From: Cryobacterium gelidum
GTDB taxonomy: Bacteria; Actinomycetota; Actinomycetes; Actinomycetales; Microbacteriaceae
DNA: 64,000 nucleotides
Assembly (NCBI RefSeq): GCF_004403985.1
Contig: NZ_SOHL01000015.1
Coordinates: 186,001 to 250,000, forward strand
Reading direction: 5' to 3'
The notes beneath the pieces were generated by a model. It was not told the DNA's origin, did not search any database, and worked only from the letters and a program-made list of their open reading frames with translations. The translations under genes and the position numbers were made by a program. Each line of letters opens with the position of its first letter. Position 1 is the first letter of the stretch. Positions 52,489 through 59,492 of this stretch are shown piece by piece.

Positions 52489-53046
52489 CTAGTGACCCCC
52501 GTGGCCGCCTGGGTCTGGCACATCCAACTCGACCACTCTGTGCGAACCGTGGGGTACCGCAAGGGAGCCAACGTCTGTGGCGGCGAGGGCCGGGGTGGTG
52601 AGCGCTGAGAGGAGAAAGCCCCCGACGACAAGGCCGGTAAGGAAACGCCAGCCACCGGGACTGGCTGCACCGACGGATGGAGGGTTTCGGCTCGAAGCGC
52701 GCCGCATTGCGAGGGCCACAGTGGCGGCCACATATATGTTGAACAGCGATGCCATGGTCATCGGGTACCAGGGCAGACCGGTCTGGGCGCTCGGGACGCC
52801 GAGGCCACTTCCGAGGGCAGCGATAGCCCCCCAGATGAATACCGGTATGAGAGCCGCGCCCACGACGACGCGAGGTGCAATCACGCGGCCGCTGGCAAGG
52901 GTGGCGATTCCCCAGCTGAGTTCAGCAATGCCGAACCCGACCAGGAGAACCGACAGGAGAAACGGAGCGGTCACGCCCACGGCCAGGTGGATCAGGGCGG
53001 CGCCGAGAGCGGCAAAGCCGAGCCAGGTGCGAATGACCGTGGACAT
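52489..53046 (-). CDS. Multi-pass membrane protein, unknown
   Basis: 185 residues from ATG 53046 (AGGAG eight bases upstream). It has about five hydrophobic helices, with FGIAELSWGIATLASGRV and WYPMTMASLFNIYVAATVAL in the middle, and a hydrophilic C-tail ending PDPGGHGGH that could bind a metal. No family recognised. It is downstream of a DUF4383 gene on the same strand, 61 bases away. Confidence 0.7.
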   Translation of the reverse strand: MSTVIRTWLGFAALGAALIHLAVGVTAPFLLSVLLVGFGIAELSWGIATLASGRVIAPRVVVGAALIPVFIWGAIAALGSGLGVPSAQTGLPWYPMTMASLFNIYVAATVALAMRRASSRNPPSVGAASPGGWRFLTGLVVGGFLLSALTTPALAATDVGSLAVPHGSHRVVELDVPDPGGHGGH

Positions 53047-53107
53047 GATGATGCTCCTTGGTGAATCTTCTGCTGCGAAGGGATGGAGTGGTGCTGGGGG
53101 CCGGTCG

Positions 53108-53518
53108 TTAGGCCGTGGCGTGGTTGCGAACCGTCTTGTCGGCGGTGAGACCAACCCCGAGGAGCACGATCGCGCTGGCGAGGTGCAGGAAGTGGTCAGC
53201 GGTGTTGAGCGCCAGAATGTTCAGCGAGGTGCTCGCAATGAAGAATCCAACGATGCCCAGGAGCAAATACACGGCGCCGATGGTGCTGTTGGTTGCCTTG
53301 GCGGCCGAAGCGTTGGAGAGGCCGGCAATGAGCAGGGCGGCACCGATCAAAAGGTGCGCAACGTTGTGCAATGGATTGACCTCGAAGATTCCGAGAAGCA
53401 ATTCGCCCTGGGTGGCGATGAAGCCGACGCCGCCGGTGACGGCAAAACCGAGTAGTCCGACGAGGACGTAGACCGCGCCGAAGACGGTGGCGATCAGGCG
53501 ATTGGGTGATGTGCGCAT
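53108..53518 (-). CDS. DUF4383 membrane protein
   Basis: 136 residues, four helices, with the DUF4383 pattern VNPLHNVAHLLIGAALLIAG and LNTADHFLHLASAIVLL (conserved histidines in the membrane). The family is common in actinobacteria and cyanobacteria; its function is unknown. With its membrane neighbours on the same strand it looks like a small envelope or stress cluster. Confidence 0.88.
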   Translation of the reverse strand: MRTSPNRLIATVFGAVYVLVGLLGFAVTGGVGFIATQGELLLGIFEVNPLHNVAHLLIGAALLIAGLSNASAAKATNSTIGAVYLLLGIVGFFIASTSLNILALNTADHFLHLASAIVLLGVGLTADKTVRNHATA

Positions 53519-53719
53519 TTTAGGTGCCTCCTATGTGATTCACGGCTGACCCGTGGTTGCTTAGTGTTCGGAGCTCCATCCACTTCGGATTGGTACTGAT
53601 TGTGCCCCCAATCTGCCCTTTTGGGTATTGGTGCAGCCACGTGTCCGGACATGCCGCAGCGCGGCACCCGGATCGGATGTCGCGCTGCGGGAAGGAGGCG
53701 AAACGGTCTTGCGGTGGTA

Positions 53720-53989
53720 TTACGACTTGGCGTGGCGGCGGTTGGTGATTGCGCCGTAGATAAGGAGAACAATGAGCGAACCGACGATCGCGAGGACCCA
53801 CGTCGTCACGGAGAAGAACTCGCCCAGGCTGACGTTGAACAGGAGCCCGCCCAGCCACCCACCGAGGAAGGCTCCGATGACTCCGAGCAGCAGGGTGATG
53901 AACCAGCCTCCGCCCTGTCGGCCGGGCAGGATTGCCTTCGCGATAGCGCCGGCGATGAGACCGAGCAGGAGGAATCCGAGGAAACTCAT
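53720..53989 (-). CDS. GlsB/YeaQ/YmgE-family membrane protein
   Basis: 89 residues with the glycine-rich transglycosylase-associated-protein pattern: GLIAGAIAKAILPGRQGGGW, ITLLLGVIGAFLGGWLG. Three hydrophobic helices. Members are often stress induced in other bacteria (general stress GlsB). TAAAAGG-like spacing is not evident; the start is inferred from MSFLGFLLLGLIAG. Confidence 0.9.
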   Translation of the reverse strand: MSFLGFLLLGLIAGAIAKAILPGRQGGGWFITLLLGVIGAFLGGWLGGLLFNVSLGEFFSVTTWVLAIVGSLIVLLIYGAITNRRHAKS

Positions 53990-54155
53990 GAGACTGCCTT
54001 CCAGTAGACGTGTGCGAAACGGGCGTGTGCCGTTCGCGTGAACCTACCCATGTGCCTGCTTGTCGTCAATGGCGTGAAATCGGCGATTTGGCGACAGTCC
54101 GCGAAAAGCGGATGCCCGCCGGCGGGTGCGCCGTGCGCCCGCGTCATGCACGCGC

Positions 54156-54431
54156 TCAGTCGAGCCAGTAGTCATCCTCGACGTAGGACCGGCCGACGGT
54201 CGGAACGCTTTCGGCGACGTCAGGCACGTTCTGGTCGGTGATGGTCTCAAGCTTCACCACCGAGCAGGCCGTGATGAGCAGGGACACGTGCGTCTGCACG
54301 GAGCTGACGATGTCTATGAAGCCACCGCCGCTATGGACGGCAGCGGCCACGGTCGCTTTGAGATCTGCGATGTTGTACTCGTTCGACAGGTAAAACCATT
54401 CATCATTGATCGTCAGCCGGTAGCTCTGCAT
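54156..54431 (-). CDS. Small hypothetical protein
   Basis: 91 residues, MQSYRLTINDEWFYLSNEYN, acidic at the C-terminus (VEDDYWLD). No signal or membrane segment. The sequence resembles short actinobacterial proteins that occur near stress-type membrane genes, but I cannot name a family. Start inferred at ATG 54431. Confidence 0.6.
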   Translation of the reverse strand: MQSYRLTINDEWFYLSNEYNIADLKATVAAAVHSGGGFIDIVSSVQTHVSLLITACSVVKLETITDQNVPDVAESVPTVGRSYVEDDYWLD

Positions 54432-54691
54432 TGCCTGGTCCGTTTCATTGTGGCGAGTCCGTGGGCGCACTGGTCAACAAGACGCAGCGAAGAATTTCTT
54501 GCACGCTGAAATAGCGCGAACACTCTTGATCTACAAATGTACGGGAAATAACTCAAAGATGAAACTATTTAGGCTGTGAGAAGATTACGAATTGATCTAT
54601 CCGGTACACTTGCGGTACGGAAACGGTGGGATGAGTGTTTCTGCGGGCCTGCAACGTTGGCAAAAACATAGACCAGAGGTCAGGAATACAC

Positions 54692-55168
54692 ATGGACGAC
54701 GTAGACAACGTGCTCCGCACGCGGGACTGCCTGTCGGTACCGGCGCTCGCTCTTCTTCGAGCAATGGATCACAATCGCAGTCGGGTAGCGGCCGAGAGCG
54801 GTGTGTCTATCAGTGAGCTGCGAGCTCTAACTCGGATAGCCGAGGTAGGGAGCATCACCCCCAAATTGCTTGCACAGTCCCTGGAGATGACGACGGGCGC
54901 CGTGACCGCGATCTCGAATCACCTCGTGGCACTGAATATGCTCACCCGTGTGCCGCACCCCAGCGATCGTCGAAGCCTGCTGCTGGTCCTGACGCCGGCT
55001 GCGCAACAGACTGCCCAGAGACTGCACGACGAATTTCAGACGCTGTTCGCTCATGCCGCCCGCAACGTGACACCGGACGTCCAAGCGCGGCTGGGGTCGC
55101 TTCTCACCTCGATGGCGGTCGCTATCACGTCAGACAGCGACGTGAGCGCGGCGAGGCCGACGGCGTAG
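54692..55168 (+). CDS. MarR-family transcriptional regulator
   Basis: 158 residues from ATG 54692 (CAGGAA upstream). Winged helix about residues 40-110: LAQSLEMTTGAVTAISNHLV as recognition region and the wing VPHPSDRRSLLLVLTPAA, the MarR hallmark DRR. It is divergent from the small hypothetical gene (54156-54431). The ligand is unknown, and the 260-bp divergent promoter region is the likeliest operator position. Confidence 0.88.
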   Translation: MDDVDNVLRTRDCLSVPALALLRAMDHNRSRVAAESGVSISELRALTRIAEVGSITPKLLAQSLEMTTGAVTAISNHLVALNMLTRVPHPSDRRSLLLVLTPAAQQTAQRLHDEFQTLFAHAARNVTPDVQARLGSLLTSMAVAITSDSDVSAARPTA

Positions 55169-55188
55169 GCATCCCGCCAGGGATCGGC

Positions 55189-56055
55189 CTAGGGGTGGCG
55201 GGTTCCCAGACCGGACAGAAGAGCTCGGTATCCCTCTCGGTACGTCGGATAGGTGAACGTGAAGCCGGTGTCCCTGAGGAGCTGGTTGCGCAGCAGCTTG
55301 TCGCCACCGCGCTGGCTTTCGCGATTGGTGACCGGGACTGATACCGGCGCCAGAGTGGGCTCGGCGAGGCCGAGTTCGGCGGCGAGAAAAGTGAGCACCT
55401 CATTGCCAGGGACCGGGGCGCTATCGACGCCGAGATAGAAGGGTGCCGGTTCGCCGTCACGAACCAGCAGGTGCACGATCGCGGCGGCTGCGTCGTCCCG
55501 GTGGATGCGGTTGGTGTGGCGCGAGTCGGCCGACAGGATTGCGCGTGCGCCGCGCACCTGGTCGATGAGGCGCTCACGACCCGGGCCATAGATGCCGGAC
55601 AGGCGCAAAACCGTGGCGGTGGGTATGCGGGAGTGCAGCATCCGCTCGGTGTCGAGCACGATGGAATCCGTGCCCGGTTTTGGGTTCGCGGGAGTCTGCT
55701 CGTCGACCCAGCTGCCGTCGTTGACGTCGTAGACGGCCGTTGACGACACCAGCAGCACACGGCGCGGGGTGATGCGGGCGTGATCGAGGGCATCGAGTAG
55801 GTTGCGCAGGCCATCGAGGTAGGCCGCGCGATAGGCATCGATTGTGGGGCTGTCGGCGGAGATGGCCACGACGACGAACTCGGTGTCGGACGGAATCACG
55901 GGTTTCTCGATGCTCAGGTCGATGGACTGGCCCGTGATATCCGCGGGAAGGACGCTCGCGTTGCGACGCAGTCCGACCACCGTGTGCCCAAGCCGGGCGA
56001 ATCGCAGGCCTACCTCGGTGCCCAGGTCGCCGCATCCCGCAATCAGTACCGTCAT
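55189..56055 (-). CDS. NAD(P)-dependent epimerase/dehydratase-type protein
   Basis: 288 residues from ATG 56055 (AAGGAGA upstream). Rossmann motif is GCGDLG at 7-12, then HTVVGLRR. The family blocks VLLVSSTAVYDVNDGSWV and LRLSGIYGPGRERLID are of the YeeZ-like, sugar-epimerase-related group. The catalytic YxxxK is degenerate, as is usual in this subgroup. Substrate unknown; it is convergent with the MarR gene. Confidence 0.87.
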   Translation of the reverse strand: MTVLIAGCGDLGTEVGLRFARLGHTVVGLRRNASVLPADITGQSIDLSIEKPVIPSDTEFVVVAISADSPTIDAYRAAYLDGLRNLLDALDHARITPRRVLLVSSTAVYDVNDGSWVDEQTPANPKPGTDSIVLDTERMLHSRIPTATVLRLSGIYGPGRERLIDQVRGARAILSADSRHTNRIHRDDAAAAIVHLLVRDGEPAPFYLGVDSAPVPGNEVLTFLAAELGLAEPTLAPVSVPVTNRESQRGGDKLLRNQLLRDTGFTFTYPTYREGYRALLSGLGTRHP

Positions 56056-56128
56056 CTGTCTCCTTGTCCGGTTCCACGGTATCGGGCGCAACCTGATTCT
56101 CGCTCATAACGCCTCGAAACACGGCAGA

Positions 56129-56134
56129 TAACAT
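56129..56134 (+). promoter_or_regulatory. -10 element of the DinB-family gene
   Basis: TAACAT ends six bases before ATG 56141; leaderless start predicted. Confidence 0.55.
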
Positions 56135-56140
56135 GAAGTC

Positions 56141-56677
56141 ATGCCTATTGTTCCCGACACGTCCGACTGGACCTGGGTGCTCCAACGCCCCTGCCCCGCC
56201 TGCAAATTTCGTGCCCGTGAGGTAGCGGTCGACGACCTGCCGCGCCTGATTCGCGAGAACGCCGCCGCCTGGCCTGCGGTGCTGGCACGAGCGGATGTTG
56301 CGGTGCGGCCCGACGATCACACCTGGTCGCCCCTGGAATACGCCGCCCATGTGCGCGATGTCTGTCGCCTATTCGACGAACGACTTCGTCGCATCCTCGA
56401 CGAGGAAGACCCGCTGCTGGCGAACTGGGACCAGGACGCGACGGCGCTCGCCGAGCGATATGACCTGGAGGTACCGGAGACCGTGGGCCTTCAGCTCGTG
56501 GCCGCCGCGAAAAGCGTTGCCGATAGCTTTGCGGCCGTGCCGCCGGCTGCCCGCCAGCGCACCGCGCGCCGCAGCGACGGTCCGTCGTTCACGGTGGTGA
56601 CGCTGGGGTCGTACTTTCTGCACGACATCGTGCATCACCGGCATGACGTGGCAGCTGTGACTTCCCCCGCTAGATGA
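56141..56677 (+). CDS. DinB-family protein (four-helix bundle)
   Basis: 178 residues of the DinB/YfiT superfamily, which includes mycothiol- and bacillithiol-dependent transferases. Putative metal ligands are H60 region ([20 protein letters not shown]) and the later [19 protein letters not shown] near the N-terminus is typical of actinobacterial members. Enzyme activity is not predictable. It is the last well-kept core-like gene before the decayed region to the right. Confidence 0.85.
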   Translation: MPIVPDTSDWTWVLQRPCPACKFRAREVAVDDLPRLIRENAAAWPAVLARADVAVRPDDHTWSPLEYAAHVRDVCRLFDERLRRILDEEDPLLANWDQDATALAERYDLEVPETVGLQLVAAAKSVADSFAAVPPAARQRTARRSDGPSFTVVTLGSYFLHDIVHHRHDVAAVTSPAR

Positions 56678-57120
56678 TGCGGTTCAGGATACTTGACACC
56701 GTGTGAAGTCTGGAGGTCACTATTTCAACGGCGGACGCGTTCTCAAAAAAGATGATCCTTGGAGCGCACCCACTGGGAAAGCGCCGGCTGTAGAGCTGCG
56801 GGTAACGGGCGAAGCGTTTCTCAATGCCGGGCATTCCGATCAGGATGACTTCCATCTGGTGCCGGTCGAAATAGTCGCGGACCTGTTCGAGGCCGGTTGC
56901 TTTGAGACGGTCAGCTTCGTCGATGATAGGCAGTTCGGTCCGGCCACTGGAGCAAGATTCCTCGTGCACGTAGGAATCGACGACACCATGCTCGGCATAG
57001 TCGAATTGCGCACTTGGAGTCGGTGGGGCTCGCCTGCGCCGATCCCGACGAAGCCAACCAGGCCCTGCAAGATGTTGGATATTAGTTCGCGGCGAGCAGC
57101 AGGAATGACCATGAGGTGAT
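56670..57120 (-). pseudogene. Fragment of a TniB-like transposition ATPase
   Basis: An open stretch with the AAA-type Walker B and sensor block [20 protein letters not shown] and [19 protein letters not shown], as in IS/Tn transposition helper ATPases (TniB/IstB-like). No intact Walker A is present in the same frame, and the expected C-terminal sequence after QLYSR is lost by frameshift. It is a remnant with no transposase beside it. Its extent is approximate. Confidence 0.6.
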
Positions 57121-57143
57121 GGGCGGCGGTAGGTGCTGTGGCC

Positions 57144-57343
57144 ATGTGTCAGACTTTGCTGATGCACTCATTTTCCGCTGAAACACCTGCGGCCAGCGCA
57201 GAGCTTCTGGCGCGGGCGTTCGCGGCGACGGCGCGTATGTCGTTGATTACGGACGCGCAACAGAACATCTTGCATGTGGGTAATTCCTTCACCACGATCA
57301 CGGGATACGGCGCCGACGAAGTGCTGGGCCGCAACACCTCAAC
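57144..57343 (+). pseudogene. 5' fragment of a PAS-domain protein
   Basis: The frame starts [16 protein letters not shown] and reads a PAS-like AQQNILHVGNSFTTITGYGA followed by DEVLGRN, after which similarity stops and the frame drifts. Such PAS starts usually belong to GGDEF-EAL or sensor-kinase proteins; the rest is missing. No ribosome binding site is evident. Right boundary approximate. Confidence 0.5.
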
Positions 57344-57392
57344 CCGGTTCTACTGCTCACACAGATGCGTGAACCGACCCCACGACGCAGAC

Positions 57393-57415
57393 GGTCCTGT
57401 ACTGGAATGCAATTC
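57393..57415. repeat. Imperfect 23-bp direct repeat, left copy
   Basis: GGTCCTGTACTGGAATGCAATTC-like sequence matches 58100-58122 at 20 of 23 positions, sharing a 12-base exact GGAATGCAATTC. The two copies bracket the helicase-associated-domain gene. Confidence 0.55.
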
Positions 57416-57486
57416 CTTCCCGGCGCCGCGGGTGCCGCGCATGACCTCTTCGATACCGCACTTCTGTGCGGGTCGGAAAGGCCACA

Positions 57487-58098
57487 ATGCCCACGCCCAC
57501 CCCGGTCGACGTCCTGCACGCCGAATACTCTGAGCTCCAGTCCCGCTACCCCGCGACACTTACGCGGGACCAAATTCATTCTCTGCATTACTACACCGCG
57601 GAGATCGAATTCAGCCGTGGCCTTCCTGCCGACGACCACTTTCCACACTACGTCGCCGTGTGGGTGCGTAACCTCCTCGCCCTTGAGGTCTTCGTCGCGC
57701 GTGAGGGACGGATACCACGGGAAAACCGTCGCCTCCCCGCCGGAACAATCTCACCAGAGAAGAAGGGACTGACATATCGGATTTGTGCACAAAGGAAAGC
57801 ATTCGCCGACCGGCGATTGTCGTCCTATCAAGAGCGGCGCCTGGTGTGCATCCCCGGCTTCACCTTCCAACCACAGGAAGACCAGTGGCAGGCGAACTTC
57901 CTCCACTACTCCAACTTCGCTGATGTGCACCGGCGAGCACCCCGAGCGCGTAGCGGCGACGCCTCAGAGAAGGCGCTCGCCACTTGGGCCGCAAAAGCGC
58001 GGCTGGCTTACTGGGCCGGCAAGCTCCCCCAAGGTCGGATCGACAGCCTGGATGACCTCACAATCTGGACGTGGGGTAACCGGAAAGACCATCGGTAA
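57487..58098 (+). CDS. Protein with helicase-associated (HA) domains
   Basis: 203 residues from ATG 57487 (GAAAGG upstream). Two copies of the helicase-associated domain pattern occur: one around 50-115 (VWVRNLLALEVFVAREGRIP, then RICAQRKAFADRRLSSYQERR) and a second around 125-195 (WQANFLHYSNFADVH, then WAAKARLAYWAGKLPQGRID). The HA domain normally hangs on the C-terminus of SF2 helicases; here no helicase motor is present. It is basic and likely nucleic-acid binding. Flanked by imperfect 23-bp direct repeats within decayed DNA. Confidence 0.7.
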   Translation: MPTPTPVDVLHAEYSELQSRYPATLTRDQIHSLHYYTAEIEFSRGLPADDHFPHYVAVWVRNLLALEVFVAREGRIPRENRRLPAGTISPEKKGLTYRICAQRKAFADRRLSSYQERRLVCIPGFTFQPQEDQWQANFLHYSNFADVHRRAPRARSGDASEKALATWAAKARLAYWAGKLPQGRIDSLDDLTIWTWGNRKDHR

Positions 58099-58099
58099 G

Positions 58100-58122
58100 G
58101 GTCCCGTGCCGGAATGCAATTC
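58100..58122. repeat. Imperfect 23-bp direct repeat, right copy
   Basis: Right-hand partner of 57393-57415; starts two bases after the HA-domain gene ends. Confidence 0.55.
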
Positions 58123-58168
58123 GGGTAACGGACGCGCCCGAAGCGGAGCGCGGGTACAAGATTGCCAT

Positions 58169-58677
58169 GTGAATGAGCGTGAGAAGTTCGATCCGGGGAC
58201 TCGGGACGGCAAGCCGCAACCAACGGACGACTATATGCCGGCTGCGCCAGAGGTAGCTGCCACGGTTTCGTCGCAGCTTGCCTGGGGCAGGCGCGCAACG
58301 GCCGCGGCTTGGCGGCGGATGGAGGAGGAATTCGGCCTGCTTGACGCTGGTGAGGTGCAAGAACTGCTCGGGGCTGAACCGAACAGAATTTGACGTCCAC
58401 AAAGCTTGCGGTGGGCGGCCTCATTCGCGTCGAAGTCGGCGGGAGGGTCCTCTACCCGGGATTCCAGGTCGACCGGGACGTGCGCGCGATCCTCCCGGTT
58501 ATCGCAGGCCTCCTCGATCTGGCTGCGGAGAACTCGTGGAGCGCCGAGGATTTGGCGCTCTGGATGACCGCGCCGTCCACGTCTTTCGAATCGGAAGATC
58601 GACCCGTTGACCACTTGCGGAGCGAGCCGGAGGCCGTGTTGGCAGCGGCCCGCAGCGAGTTTGATTCCTGCTGGTGA
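58169..58677 (+). pseudogene. Antitoxin-like (Xre/MbcA/ParS-type) gene split by frameshift
   Basis: The first part (58169-58393, 74 codons) has GRRATAAAWRRMEEEFGLL then EVQELLGAEPN and a stop. The second part (TTG 58390 to 58677) has GRVLYPGFQVDRD, WSAEDLALWMTAPS, RPVDHL and PEAVLAAA. Together they match one actinobacterial antitoxin-like family whose members are single proteins; the break lies where the two halves join. The TTGA overlap could alternatively let two polypeptides be made. A GTG at 58674 overlaps the stop and starts VSTRRLHC, a possible relic of the partner toxin. Confidence 0.6.
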
Positions 58678-58778
58678 GCACGCGCCGCTTACACTGCCCC
58701 ACACTTTGAGAGTCTGCCTCGGTGAGCACGACGCGGCTACCCTCCGAGGAGCCGATGGCATCGGCCTGAGCAGTCGCT

Positions 58779-59330
58779 ATGCAAGGCCCCTCGACGGGAC
58801 CGTTTCCTTCCGGTGAACGCGACTCCACATTAAGTCCGCAAGGGGGACGTCCAGCTAAATCTGGCTTTTACACAATCACGTGGGCGCCCGGCCACTATGC
58901 CAATGAGCAGTCCGGCGCGCAGGTTTATGGTGAAGACGGCACGTACCACGAGGCTGGCATGGCTGGCTATCAAGGCGATGTCGCCAGTGTCGCCTATGGC
59001 TTGGACTCCACCGCTGGCCCGGCGGGCTGGATCACCGTCGGGCCCGGCGCGGGTGACTGGTCCATTACCGTGTCACCGATTTTGGCCCTTCCCGCACTAC
59101 CCGCGACCGGCGGCTACGACGCCTATCTGTATGCGGGCGCTGAGCAACCGGTCATCTTCTCGTCCACAAAATCGGGGCGGGTCAACGTTCGACAGTTCAA
59201 TGGCATCGACCCGACCGACAGCATCCTCCCTCAGCAAGACTTCAGTGCTGTTGGAACTCTTCTCGCTGGCCCCAGCGTCGTGAACGTCCAGCTGGAAAGC
59301 GTGAGCCCCTGGACACGATCCACGAATTAG
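58779..59330 (+). pseudogene. Fragment of a secreted-type protein, unknown
   Basis: An open frame of up to 183 codons whose conserved-looking part is residues 28-183 (WAPGHYANEQSGAQVYGEDG, and FNGIDPTDSILPQQDF). It is rich in Gly, Ser, Thr and Asp, as in secreted adhesin or wall proteins, but has no signal peptide or ribosome binding site, so it looks 5'-truncated. Family not recognised. The next 160 bases to 59492 hold nothing recognisable. Confidence 0.4.
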
Positions 59331-59492
59331 CGAGGGCGACACGACCTGATCAGCGGCCGGTTCGGTCTATGGGACCGCGAATCACGCGCAACAGAGTGTG
59401 TTCACTTATCCAGTAAACGGCGTCCCGTAGAGGGTTCGTCCTGCGGAACATCGCGGGGTGTGATCAAGGCCCGTTTTACAGGGGTAGCTCTT

